Assembly (NCBI RefSeq): GCF_026625125.1
Contig: NZ_CP113097.1
Location: forward strand, 124,001-188,000
Direction of reading: 5' to 3'
Source: Pseudomonas putida
GTDB lineage: Bacteria > Pseudomonadota > Gammaproteobacteria > Pseudomonadales > Pseudomonadaceae
Length of the DNA: 64,000 bases
The notes under the pieces were generated by a model, which searched no databases, was not told the origin of the DNA, and saw nothing but the letters and a program-made list of their open reading frames with translations. Positions 10,036 to 17,934 of the stretch are shown here, piece by piece (positions within the stretch are counted from its first letter, which is position 1; the number at the start of each line of letters is the position of its first letter). A program made the translations under genes and the position numbers.

Positions 10036-10953
10036 GTGAACCTAGAAAGCAAATGGCTGGAAGACTTCAGTGCGCTGGCCGCCACCCGCAGTTTTTCCCA
10101 GGCAGCGGAGCGCCGTTTCGTCACCCAACCAGCGTTCAGCCGACGTATTCGCAGCCTGGAGGCGGCGCTCGGCCTGACGTTGGTGAATCGTTCCCGCACG
10201 CCCATCGAGCTGACGGCGGCGGGTCAGCTATTTCTCGTAACGGCGCGTACCGTTGTCGACCAGTTGAGTGAAGTTCTACGCCATTTGCATCATCTTGAAG
10301 GTGGCCAGGGCGAGGTGATCCAGGTGGCGGCGGCGCACTCGCTGGCGTCTGGCTTTTTCCCGCGCTGGGTTGCGCAACTGCGTAACGATGGTTTGAACAT
10401 CGCCACGCGGCTGGTGGCCACCAACGTCGGTGATGCTGTGCATGCGTTGCGCGAAGGTGGCTGCGATCTGATGCTGGCTTTCTATGACCCGGATGCGGCG
10501 CTGCAGATGGACGCCGAAATCTTTCCCTCGCTGCACATGGGCACCACCGAAATGCTTCCGGTGTGCGCCGTAGGGGCAGATGGAAAGCCCATGTTCGACC
10601 TTGAGGGCGACGCCAGCGTGCCGTTGCTTGCATACAGTGCGGGCGCCTTCCTTGGCCGTTCCGTGAGCCTGCTGCTGCGCCAGCGCAATTTGCGCTATAC
10701 CACGGTGTACGAGACAGCCATGGCCGACAGTTTGAAGAGCATGGCCTTGGAAGGCATGGGCGTTGCCTGGGTGCCCCGGCTTTCGATGCGTGGCGAACTG
10801 GAGCGTGGCGAGCTGGTCATCTGCGCAGGGGCCCAGTGGCATGTGCCACTGGAAATCCGCTTGTATCGCTGTGCTCTGGTGCGCAAGGCCAACGTGCGCC
10901 TGCTATGGCGCAAGCTCGAGTCCGCGGGTGCGCAAGGCGAAGGCTCAGTGTGA
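10036..10953 (+). CDS. LysR family regulator, HypT/YjiE-like
   Basis: A protein of 305 residues, started here at GTG 10036 because the family sequence begins NLESKWLEDFSALA; the open frame upstream (from 10000) has no homology features. The N-terminal winged helix-turn-helix contains RSFSQAAERRFVTQPAFSRRIRSLE. The opening resembles E. coli HypT (YjiE), a hypochlorite-responsive LysR protein, but I cannot confirm orthology. It is divergent from aspA, so control of aspA or of itself from the shared intergenic region is likely. Its 3' end overlaps the convergent metalloprotease gene by 9 bp. Confidence 0.87.
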   Translation: MNLESKWLEDFSALAATRSFSQAAERRFVTQPAFSRRIRSLEAALGLTLVNRSRTPIELTAAGQLFLVTARTVVDQLSEVLRHLHHLEGGQGEVIQVAAAHSLASGFFPRWVAQLRNDGLNIATRLVATNVGDAVHALREGGCDLMLAFYDPDAALQMDAEIFPSLHMGTTEMLPVCAVGADGKPMFDLEGDASVPLLAYSAGAFLGRSVSLLLRQRNLRYTTVYETAMADSLKSMALEGMGVAWVPRLSMRGELERGELVICAGAQWHVPLEIRLYRCALVRKANVRLLWRKLESAGAQGEGSV

Positions 10954-11565
10954 GTTGTACTTGAGGTAGTCGGCGATATTCGCCCGGTTCTTGTCGCTAT
11001 ACCGGTAGCAGTTCGATCGCGCCGGGATTCGCCGGTGCGTATAGGTTTCGCAAACCCAGCCGTTGAACTTCAGTTCGGCGTCTTCATGCGTGGCGGAAAG
11101 CAGATGGCCGATTTCATGGGCGGCGCTGCTGTAAGCGGCCATTGAGGCGATGGCGGTGTTCTGTTTGAAGTAGGCCAGGCCCGCATTGTAGTTCAGCCCG
11201 CTGTGGTCATAGCTGTTTTGCGTCATCAGCAGGTGCTTGTGCATGAAAGAGAAGCGTTGGTCCGAGGTCAGTTCCTGCACGCCTTGGGTAAATGCCTCAA
11301 GAATCTCGTTGGATGGCTTGCCTTGATAATCCATATCGGTGATGCCCGGAACGTTGCGTCGCACGATCAGTTCCGTGGGGTGGGCGGTGAAACTGCGCAT
11401 CTCATCGATCCAGTGCTGAAAGTAATCCTTGTGCACTTGCTCGTCGCTGATGCTGGCCAGCTCGTCGTGAAGATAAACGGTCACGACCAGTGACTTGGCC
11501 GCTACGGCGCAAGGCAACTGCAGGGACAGCAGGAGGCTGAAAAGGAGGGTGAGGGTCTTGGGCAT
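10945..11565 (-). CDS. Secreted putative zinc metalloprotease (HExxHxxxxxH)
   Basis: A protein of 206 residues with an N-terminal signal peptide (MPKTLTLLFSLLLSLQLPCAVAA) and the zinc motif AAHEIGHLLSATHEDAE: H150, E151, H154 and H160. The HExxHxxxxxH spacing is that of metzincins, although the usual glycine after the second histidine is a serine and no downstream methionine turn is visible. Two cysteines (C172, C186) follow the motif and could form a disulfide. Residues 25-140 show no domain I recognise. The target is unknown. The gene stands alone, with purE divergent from it. Confidence 0.72.
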   Translation of the reverse strand: MPKTLTLLFSLLLSLQLPCAVAAKSLVVTVYLHDELASISDEQVHKDYFQHWIDEMRSFTAHPTELIVRRNVPGITDMDYQGKPSNEILEAFTQGVQELTSDQRFSFMHKHLLMTQNSYDHSGLNYNAGLAYFKQNTAIASMAAYSSAAHEIGHLLSATHEDAELKFNGWVCETYTHRRIPARSNCYRYSDKNRANIADYLKYNSH

Positions 11566-11713
11566 TACGGTTCTCCAGGTAGATCGAGTGGGTGGCCGCG
11601 ATCGTCACCACCTGGCAGGCCGCTCGGCAGTCGGAAAAAGTTGTCCCACGAGACAGCTTGCCCTTTGATCCGACATGTGCTTGTGGGGGTGGGCGGGCCG
11701 ACTTGAAATACGC

Positions 11714-11835
11714 TACAATCCCGCGCCTTCGGCCAGCCTGGTCGATTCAGAATCCGTATGACAAGCCACGCCGGTCCACCTGCGTGGCTTGTTGCTTTTA
11801 GCGCGCCAGAAGGCGCTTGCAGGAGAGGCTCGACG
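11714..11835 (+). promoter_or_regulatory. purE leader with terminator-like hairpin
   Basis: A good -10 hexamer TACAAT (11714-11719) lies well upstream of purE, without a clear -35 at the usual spacing. Between it and the ATG is a perfect 11-bp stem, ACAAGCCACGC (11761-11771) and GCGTGGCTTGT (11782-11792), followed by TGCTTTT. A second small hairpin, GCGCC-AGAA-GGCGC (11803-11816), stands just before the AGGAGAGG ribosome site. The first hairpin could attenuate purEK transcription. No regulator site is recognised. Confidence 0.55.
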
Positions 11836-12327
11836 ATGAGTGCACTGGTTGGCGTGATCATGGGCTCCAAGTCCGATTGGTCCACCCTTAGCCACACCGC
11901 CGATATGCTGGAAAAACTCGGCATTCCCTACGAAGTGAAGGTGGTTTCCGCCCACCGCACCCCGGATCTGCTGTTCCAGTACGCCGAAGAGGCCGAAGGG
12001 CGTGGCATCGAGGTGATCATCGCTGGCGCGGGTGGCGCAGCGCACCTGCCAGGCATGTGCGCCGCCAAGACCCACCTGCCGGTGCTGGGTGTGCCGGTAC
12101 AGTCGTCGATGCTGTCGGGTGTCGACTCGCTGCTGTCGATCGTCCAGATGCCTGCCGGTGTACCCGTTGCCACCCTGGCCATCGGCCGTGCCGGTGCGGT
12201 CAACGCCGCGCTGCTGTCGGCGAGCATCCTCGGCGCCAAATACCCGCACTATCACGCGGCGCTCAAGCAGTTCCGCACCGAGCAGACCGACACTGTGCTG
12301 GACAATCCAGACCCACGTCAGGCTTGA
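11836..12327 (+). CDS. purE: N5-carboxyaminoimidazole ribonucleotide mutase
   Basis: PurE class I, 163 residues. It moves the carboxyl group of N5-CAIR to give CAIR in purine synthesis. Conserved parts are [14 protein letters not shown] and [12 protein letters not shown], all in the first half. The start at 11836 follows AGGAGAGG; the frame upstream is non-coding leader. It is followed after 10 bp by purK, forming the usual purEK pair. Confidence 0.97.
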   Translation: MSALVGVIMGSKSDWSTLSHTADMLEKLGIPYEVKVVSAHRTPDLLFQYAEEAEGRGIEVIIAGAGGAAHLPGMCAAKTHLPVLGVPVQSSMLSGVDSLLSIVQMPAGVPVATLAIGRAGAVNAALLSASILGAKYPHYHAALKQFRTEQTDTVLDNPDPRQA

Positions 12328-12337
12328 GGCTGAACCC

Positions 12338-13420
12338 ATGAAGATCGGTGTTATCGGTGGCGGCCAGCTGGGCCGCATGCTGGCTCTGGCGGGCACCCCG
12401 CTGGGCATGAACTTCGCCTTCCTCGACCCGGCGCCGGACGCCTGCGCTGCGGCTCTTGGCGAGCATCTGCGTGCCGACTACGGCGACCAGGACCACCTGC
12501 GCCAGCTGGCGGACGAAGTCGACCTGGTGACCTTCGAGTTCGAAAGCGTCCCGGCCGAGACCGTCGCCTTCCTCTCGCAGTTCGTCCCGGTGTACCCGAG
12601 CGCCGAAGCGCTGCGCATTGCCCGCGACCGCCTGTTCGAAAAGAGCATGTTCCGCGACTTGGGCATTCCCACCCCGGCCTTCGCCGATATTCTTTCCCAG
12701 GCCGACCTTGATGCAGCGGTGGCCAGCATCGGCCTGCCGGCCGTGCTCAAGACCCGGACCCTGGGCTACGACGGCAAGGGCCAGAAGGTTCTGCGCACCC
12801 CTGAGGATGTGCTAGGTACCTTTGCCGAGTTGGGCAGCGTGCCGTGCCTGCTGGAAGGCTTCGTGCCGTTCACTGGCGAAGTGTCCCTGGTGGCCGTGCG
12901 AGCACGCGATGGCGAAACCCGCTTCTACCCGTTGGTGCATAACACCCACGAGAGCGGCATCCTGCGCCTGTCCGTAGCAAGCCAGGCACACCCGCTGCAG
13001 GCGCTGGCCGAAGACTACGTCGGCCGTGTGCTCAAGCAGCTGGACTATGTGGGTGTGATGGCCTTCGAGTTCTTCGAAGTCGACGGTGGCCTCAAGGCCA
13101 ACGAGATCGCCCCGCGTGTGCACAACTCCGGGCACTGGACCATCGAAGGGGCCGAGTGCAGCCAGTTCGAAAACCACCTGCGCGCCGTCGCCGGCCTGCC
13201 GCTGGGTTCGACTGCCAAGGTAGGCGAGAGCGCCATGCTCAACTTCATCGGTGAGGTGCCGGCAGTGGACAAGGTCATCGCCATCGATGACTGCCACCTG
13301 CATCACTATGGCAAGGCCTTCAAGGCCGGGCGCAAGGTCGGCCACGCCACCCTGCGTTGCCAGGATATGGCCACCCTCGAGCGCAAGATTGCCGAGGTAG
13401 AGGCCTTGATCAGCAACTGA
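12338..13420 (+). CDS. purK: N5-carboxyaminoimidazole ribonucleotide synthase
   Basis: An ATP-grasp enzyme of 360 residues that carboxylates AIR with bicarbonate and ATP to N5-CAIR, the substrate of PurE. It starts MKIGVIGGGQLGRML. ATP-grasp landmarks are KTRTLGYDGKGQ, FEFFEVDGGLKANEIAPRVHNSGHW and NHLRAVAGLPLG. Length is normal for the family. It is transcribed with purE. Confidence 0.97.
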   Translation: MKIGVIGGGQLGRMLALAGTPLGMNFAFLDPAPDACAAALGEHLRADYGDQDHLRQLADEVDLVTFEFESVPAETVAFLSQFVPVYPSAEALRIARDRLFEKSMFRDLGIPTPAFADILSQADLDAAVASIGLPAVLKTRTLGYDGKGQKVLRTPEDVLGTFAELGSVPCLLEGFVPFTGEVSLVAVRARDGETRFYPLVHNTHESGILRLSVASQAHPLQALAEDYVGRVLKQLDYVGVMAFEFFEVDGGLKANEIAPRVHNSGHWTIEGAECSQFENHLRAVAGLPLGSTAKVGESAMLNFIGEVPAVDKVIAIDDCHLHHYGKAFKAGRKVGHATLRCQDMATLERKIAEVEALISN

Positions 13421-13470
13421 CAGGCCATCTGATCGAACTTCTGCAAGCGGTTCGCCCTCTGAAATGGCAA

Positions 13471-13501
13471 CAAGCCAAAGCGCTGTCTAGGCTTTGGCTT
13501 G
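13471..13501. terminator. Inverted repeat after purK
   Basis: An 11-bp perfect stem (CAAGCCAAAGC and GCTTTGGCTTG) with a 9-base loop lies 50 bp after the purK stop. It has no T-run, so it may act as a weak or protein-assisted terminator or as an mRNA 3' stabiliser. Confidence 0.5.
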
Positions 13502-13528
13502 CTCCATCTTCACTGCAGAGGGATTGCC

Positions 13529-13774
13529 ATGGGCATCATTGGAACTATCTTCATCGGCCTGATCGTTGGCCTGCTGGCGCGCTTCATCAAGCCCGGCGAC
13601 GACAGCATGGGCTGGATCATGACCATCCTGCTGGGTATTGCCGGCTCTTTGATCGCCACGTATGGCGGCCAGGCCCTGGGGATTTATCAGGCTGGCCAGG
13701 CAGCGGGCTTCTTCGGCGCGCTGGTCGGTGCCGTCATCCTTCTGGTTATCTTCGGCTTCATCAAGAAGCGCTGA
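13529..13774 (+). CDS. GlsB/YeaQ/YmgE family small membrane protein
   Basis: A protein of 81 residues with three hydrophobic helices rich in glycine (MGIIGTIFIGLIVGLLARFIKPG, a second near residues 28-45, a third ending FGFIKKR). The GLLARFIKPGDDSMGW stretch is the family mark. These are called transglycosylase-associated proteins, but no enzyme activity has been established. They are often stress-induced. The start at 13529 follows GAGGGATT. Confidence 0.88.
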   Translation: MGIIGTIFIGLIVGLLARFIKPGDDSMGWIMTILLGIAGSLIATYGGQALGIYQAGQAAGFFGALVGAVILLVIFGFIKKR

Positions 13775-13786
13775 ATACTGGTTAGA

Positions 13787-13818
13787 ATGCTCGGCAATTC
13801 ATCCGATTTGCCGAGCAT
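13787..13818. repeat. Perfect hairpin abutting the next start codon
   Basis: ATGCTCGGCAA (13787-13797) and TTGCCGAGCAT (13808-13818) form an 11-bp stem with a 10-base loop. It begins 13 bp after the stop of the previous gene and ends 4 bases before ATG 13823. It could terminate the upstream gene or hide the translation start of the downstream one, since no Shine-Dalgarno sequence fits between the stem and the ATG. Confidence 0.6.
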
Positions 13819-13822
13819 ATTC

Positions 13823-14356
13823 ATGCGTGCCTTTTTTCTCATCCCCATGCTTCTGGCCAGCGCCCTGGCCCATGCCGAGCTGCCTGAAACCGACTGGCTC
13901 GAACTGATGCCCAAGTCGGACCAGAAAGCCCTCGAGCAAATGCCAGAGATTGACCATAACTCGCCGGAGGCGATGGGTACCTTCACCGACAAGGGCGGCC
14001 TCAAGCAAAGCAAGGGCCTGCCAGCGGTGATGTATTCGACCAAGACCGTGGCCGCGATGAACGGCAAGGAAATTCGTCTCGGCGGTTACCCGGTGCCGCT
14101 TGAAAGCGATGCCAAGGGTAATAACACGCTGTTCTTCCTGGTGCCTTACCCGGGCGCCTGCATCCATGTACCGCCGCCGCCGCCCAACCAGCTGGTGCTG
14201 GTGCGCTATCCGAAGGGGTTGAAGATCGATGACATCTACACGCCGTTGTGGGTGAGCGGGACGTTGAAGGTTGAAAAGGTCAGCAACGACATGGCCGATG
14301 CGGCGTATGCGCTGGACGCCGCGAAGGTGAGGGTGGTGCAGGACGCTGACCTGTGA
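13823..14356 (+). CDS. DUF3299 family exported protein
   Basis: A protein of 177 residues with a signal peptide (MRAFFLIPMLLASALAHA) and a DUF3299-like body. Typical elements are IRLGGYPVPLE, FFLVPYPGACIHVPPPPPNQ and YTPLWVSGTLKVE. It is probably periplasmic; the function is unknown. ATG 13823 is chosen because it begins the signal peptide, but no ribosome site is visible; an in-frame ATG at 13787 would add twelve residues and make an unusual N-terminus. Confidence 0.83.
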   Translation: MRAFFLIPMLLASALAHAELPETDWLELMPKSDQKALEQMPEIDHNSPEAMGTFTDKGGLKQSKGLPAVMYSTKTVAAMNGKEIRLGGYPVPLESDAKGNNTLFFLVPYPGACIHVPPPPPNQLVLVRYPKGLKIDDIYTPLWVSGTLKVEKVSNDMADAAYALDAAKVRVVQDADL

Positions 14357-14358
14357 AG

Positions 14359-14375
14359 GGGCTGCTTCGCAGCCC
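14359..14375. terminator. Hairpin between convergent genes
   Basis: GGGCTGC, TTC loop, GCAGCCC lies directly after the DUF3299 gene. It is GC-rich with no T-run. The remaining sequence to 14465 contains REP-like fragments. Confidence 0.45.
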
Positions 14376-14465
14376 ATCGTGAAACAAGGCCGCTCAGGTG
14401 TGGGCGGCCTGCGTAGCAGGAGCTTTGTAGCGCGAAAGAACCGCAAAGCGGTCCCGGCAGTGGAA

Positions 14466-15362
14466 TCAAAGCCCTTCGCTGCCAATCGCCACGTGCAGGG
14501 AATGAACGGCCCCAGGCTTCAACTCCACCACATCGTCCCAGACATTCGCCGTCTCGATGCACAGCATTCGCTGCCAGCCATCATCGGCCATGTCAGGCAA
14601 TTCCTGGGCTCTATCGGTCCAAGGGTTCCAGATCACCGCTGAACGTGAACCACGGCTGTTCAGGGTAATGCGCCGATTCCAGTGCGGATCGACAATGCTC
14701 AGTTGCCCAGGCGTATTCAGGTAGATGCGATCGGTCTCACCGGCAAACGTCAGCGCACCCTGTTGCTGGCGCTGCTCCCAGTCAGCCAGGGTCTCGATGT
14801 AGTCCAGCCCTTCGACACCCTCGACCCGCGCCTCACGCACATCGCTGACGGCAAAGTAGCTGTGCAGGGCCTGGCTGATGGTGACTGAGCTGTTGCCCCT
14901 GTTACGGCTGGTCAGGGTCAGCTCAAGCGCATCACCCATGACGATCAGCAGTTTCAGCTCGACGTCATGCGGCCAGTGCGGCAGATCGCCCTGGGCTTCT
15001 GGCAGTTCGAATTCGATGCGCAGCGCGCTGGCCGCTTCTTCGATGCCCAACAGTTTCCAGTCACGCGTGCGGGCCAGGCCATGGGCCGGCGCCTGCGTGC
15101 CATGGAACATGCCTTGAACAGCTTCGGGGTTGCGCTGCAGGTTGCCGAACCACGGCCAGCACACCGGCACACCTGCGCGCACCGACTTGCCCTGGCGGAA
15201 TATGGCCTGGTCACTCAGCCACAGCAGCGGCGGCTCGCCAACGTGCTGGTAGCTGAGGATCTGCGCACCCTGTTGGGCGATCAGTAGTTCGGCACGGTCG
15301 CTGGTGATACGCCAGCAATTGAGTTCGCCGTGTTGCTCGTTTACGACCTGGTAGGTAGCCAT
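14466..15362 (-). CDS. D-hexose-6-phosphate mutarotase (YeaD family)
   Basis: A cytoplasmic aldose-1-epimerase-like enzyme of 298 residues that interconverts the anomers of glucose-6-phosphate and related sugars. The start at 15362 (MATYQVVNEQHGELNCW) gives the usual length; the open frame upstream lacks homology. Family features are GAQILSYQ, PVCWPWFG, HGLARTRDW with the catalytic histidine, and LCIETANVWDDVVEL near the C-terminus. Confidence 0.9.
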   Translation of the reverse strand: MATYQVVNEQHGELNCWRITSDRAELLIAQQGAQILSYQHVGEPPLLWLSDQAIFRQGKSVRAGVPVCWPWFGNLQRNPEAVQGMFHGTQAPAHGLARTRDWKLLGIEEAASALRIEFELPEAQGDLPHWPHDVELKLLIVMGDALELTLTSRNRGNSSVTISQALHSYFAVSDVREARVEGVEGLDYIETLADWEQRQQQGALTFAGETDRIYLNTPGQLSIVDPHWNRRITLNSRGSRSAVIWNPWTDRAQELPDMADDGWQRMLCIETANVWDDVVELKPGAVHSLHVAIGSEGL

Positions 15363-15433
15363 TGCGCTTGTCTCATTGATTGCCTGTGGGCCTTCGACCC
15401 GCTGCCTTGCAATGAGTTTACCGCTCGCGTGGC

Positions 15434-15832
15434 TTAGCGACGAGGCACTGAACGGGTGCGGCCGCTGCCATCGATGGCGACGAAGACGAACACCGCTTCC
15501 GTGACTTTGCGCCATTCGCTCGACAGCGGGTCGTCGCTCCACACTTCGACCATCATCTGGATCGAGCTGCGGCCGATTTCCAGCGTCTGGGTATAGAACG
15601 ACAGTTGTGCGCCCACGGCCACTGGCACCAGGAAGGCCATACGGTCAATGGCGACCGTTGCCACCCGGCCACCCGCGACGCGGCTCGCCATGGCAGTGCC
15701 TGCCAGGTCCATCTGGGCGACCAGCCAGCCGCCAAAGATATCGCCAAAACCGTTGGTTTCGCGGGGCAACGCAGTGATTTGCAGGGCCAGGTCGCCTTGC
15801 GGGATAGGATCTTCTTGTTCGAGCTCAATCAT
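15434..15832 (-). CDS. Acyl-CoA thioesterase (hotdog fold, YciA-like)
   Basis: A protein of 132 residues. The hotdog thioesterase core is evident: PRETNGFGDIFGGWLVAQMDLAGTAMASR includes the helix and the catalytic aspartate region, followed by ATVAIDRMAFLVPVAVGAQLSFY. It hydrolyses acyl-CoA to the free acid and CoA; the substrate range cannot be read from sequence. ATG 15832 is preferred over longer in-frame starts because the family begins at this point. Confidence 0.88.
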   Translation of the reverse strand: MIELEQEDPIPQGDLALQITALPRETNGFGDIFGGWLVAQMDLAGTAMASRVAGGRVATVAIDRMAFLVPVAVGAQLSFYTQTLEIGRSSIQMMVEVWSDDPLSSEWRKVTEAVFVFVAIDGSGRTRSVPRR

Positions 15833-16188
15833 GCGGTGGGGCCTCTGACCCGTGACGCTTTCGTTGGTGTGGCGCAAAGGCCGAGTAAACGATTCAGCTT
15901 GAAACATACTACGCCGATTTCGTTTCGCTGGACGGCCGTAGGGAAACTCTGCGAAACCGCCTGACATAAAGACCGGCGTTTTCGCACAACATCCCATCGT
16001 GGCGGCAACGTTTTCCTACGAACGGGCAGTATATATAGCCAAACGCTCAGCGACGACCGTGCAGTCATGAATATCTGTATGGATTTTGTATCGCTTTCAG
16101 CAGGCCCCGGCAATTTGCTATCTTCGCCTGTCACCGCCAGAAGCCGCGTGCCAAGCGGCCTGCATGCCCTACAAGAGATGAACAAGCA
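15833..16188. other. 356-bp divergent intergenic region
   Basis: The region separates the minus-strand thioesterase from the plus-strand MFS transporter and must hold both promoters. It is more AT-rich than its surroundings in its second half (for example AGTATATATAGCC near 16030). I find no convincing operator, hairpin or small gene. Short frames present on both strands have no ribosome site or family features. Confidence 0.5.
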
Positions 16189-17478
16189 ATGACCTCCGTG
16201 CCCAGCAGTATCGAGCAGCCCTCGCGGCCGCTGACCCGCAGTGACTACAAGACTCTCTCACTGTCCGCGCTAGGCGGAGCCCTTGAGTTCTACGACTTCA
16301 TCATTTTCGTGTTTTTCGCCACTGTGGTCGGCAAGCTGTTCTTCCCGGCCGACATGCCCGAGTGGCTGCGCCTGATGCAGACCTTCGGCATTTTCGCCGC
16401 CGGCTACCTGGCCAGGCCCCTGGGCGGCATCATCATGGCCCACTTCGGCGACCTGCTTGGGCGCAAGAAGATGTTCACCCTGAGCATCTTCATGATGGCT
16501 CTGCCCACGCTGATCATGGGCCTGCTGCCCACCTATGCCCAGATTGGCCTGTGGGCACCGATCCTGCTGCTGCTGATGCGCGTGATCCAGGGGGCAGCGA
16601 TCGGGGGTGAGGTGCCTGGCGCTTGGGTGTTCGTGTCCGAGCATGTACCTGCGCGCAACACCGGCTATGCCTGCGGCACCCTGACCGCCGGCCTGACCGC
16701 TGGCATTCTGCTTGGCTCGCTGGTGGCAACGCTGATCAACACGGTCTACAGCGTTGAAGAAGTCGCCGACTACGCCTGGCGTATCCCTTTCCTGCTAGGC
16801 GGCGTGTTCGGCCTGTTCTCGGTGTACCTGCGCCGCTGGCTGCATGAAACCCCGGTATTCGCTGAGATGCAGCAACGCAAGGCACTGGCCGAAGAGCTGC
16901 CCCTGCGCGCGGTGCTGCGTGATCACCGTGGCCCGATCATCCTGTCGATGCTGCTGACCTGGATGCTTTCTGCCGGCATCGTAGTGGTCATCCTGATGAC
17001 ACCGGCGCTGTTGCAGAGCATCTACCACATCAGCCCCACCGACTCGCTCAAGGCCAACAGCCTGGCGATCGTGCTGCTCAGCCTTGGCTGCATTGGCTCC
17101 GGCAGCCTGGCCGACCGCTTTGGTGCAGGCCGCGTGTTCGTCATTGGCAGCCTGCTGCTGCTGGTGACGTCCTGGACCTTCTACCACAGCCTGCCGACCC
17201 ACCCGCAGCTGCTGTTCCCCCTGTATGCCATCACCGGCCTGTGCGTGGGGGTGATCGGCGCGGTGCCCTATGTGATGGTCAAGGCGTTCCCGGCGGCGGT
17301 GCGCTTCAGTGGCCTCTCGTTCTCCTACAACGTGGCCTACGCCATCTTTGGCGGCTTGACGCCGATGGTGGTGACCGCGCTGCTCAAGGTGAGCCCAATG
17401 GCGCCTGCCTATTATGTAGCGGGTCTGTGTGCAGTTGGTCTGATCGTGGGCATTTACCTGGTCGCTAACAGGCGCTGA
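16189..17478 (+). CDS. MFS transporter, metabolite:H+ symporter type
   Basis: A protein of 429 residues with 12 membrane helices. Features typical of the ProP/ShiA-like metabolite:proton symporter family are GGALEFYDFIIFVFFA in helix 1, GYLARPLGGIIMAHFGDLLGRKKMF (the cytoplasmic loop signature) and GAAIGGEVPGAWVFVSEH. The substrate is unknown; relatives carry organic acids, betaines or aromatic acids. It stands alone. Confidence 0.88.
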   Translation: MTSVPSSIEQPSRPLTRSDYKTLSLSALGGALEFYDFIIFVFFATVVGKLFFPADMPEWLRLMQTFGIFAAGYLARPLGGIIMAHFGDLLGRKKMFTLSIFMMALPTLIMGLLPTYAQIGLWAPILLLLMRVIQGAAIGGEVPGAWVFVSEHVPARNTGYACGTLTAGLTAGILLGSLVATLINTVYSVEEVADYAWRIPFLLGGVFGLFSVYLRRWLHETPVFAEMQQRKALAEELPLRAVLRDHRGPIILSMLLTWMLSAGIVVVILMTPALLQSIYHISPTDSLKANSLAIVLLSLGCIGSGSLADRFGAGRVFVIGSLLLLVTSWTFYHSLPTHPQLLFPLYAITGLCVGVIGAVPYVMVKAFPAAVRFSGLSFSYNVAYAIFGGLTPMVVTALLKVSPMAPAYYVAGLCAVGLIVGIYLVANRR

Positions 17479-17512
17479 TCGGCTGGCCCTCACCGGCTTT
17501 ATCGTCGGCAAG

Positions 17513-17569
17513 GTGACGCCCACATGTACAGCACAGTTTCAGTAAGGGTGCTGTACATGTGGGCGTCAC
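17513..17569. repeat. 22-bp perfect inverted repeat
   Basis: Bases 17513-17534 and 17548-17569 are exact reverse complements (22 bp), separated by a 13-base loop. The stem begins GTGACGCCCAC and contains the palindromic core TGTACA. It starts 35 bp after the MFS stop codon. There is no T-run after it. It could be a strong terminator, but it is much longer than others in this window and it marks the edge of the AT-rich accessory patch. Confidence 0.75.
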
Positions 17570-17934
17570 AGCCTTATTCAAAATCTAAACGCTTTACCCA
17601 GCCCGCACATGCAGGCCTCAGTGGCGCTTGCCCTTGCCAGGGCGTTCAGCGCGCCCTGTAAATAGGCCTCTTGTATATTGCTCCCTTCAAATTATGCGGG
17701 ATGTTTCCTATCGGCAAAAATTTAAGCCAAGGCGTCTTTGTACCATTCTGCAAATTGGAAACTTCTGCCCGTAGAGAGAATTTTCTCATGTATCGACGGC
17801 ATCTAAATGCCGGCGGAAAAGTAAAAATGTATTCCGAAATTAGTTGAAATAAACAGTTTAACGTAGAGAGATATGTAGTGCAGTTGCCCGACATCAAATG
17901 GGCAACTTGAGCCGTGCAGATAAGGAGACTCTGT
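17570..17934 (+). other. AT-rich gene-free leader of the bacteriocin locus
   Basis: The stretch changes at about 17660 from GC-rich to AT-rich sequence. It contains no convincing gene; an 83-codon frame on the minus strand lacks a ribosome site and protein-like composition. A small hairpin GTTGCCC (17883-17889) and GGGCAAC (17900-17906) lies just upstream of the AAGGAG ribosome site at 17922. The promoter of the broken toxin gene should be here, and I see several AT-rich candidates but none I can single out. Confidence 0.55.

Noticed and set aside
8369..10036. Long plus-strand frame opposite aspA
   Set aside because: Antisense shadow of the aspA coding sequence; aspA has a full family signature and terminator.
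16100..16135. Possible sigma-54 promoter (GGCCCCGGCAATTTGC)
   Set aside because: The GG to GC spacing is 12, not 10, and the rest of the consensus is missing.
17646..17897. 83-codon frame on the minus strand in the AT-rich gap
   Set aside because: No ribosome site, no signal or domain, and composition typical of random AT-rich sequence; the region is better explained as a toxin-gene leader.
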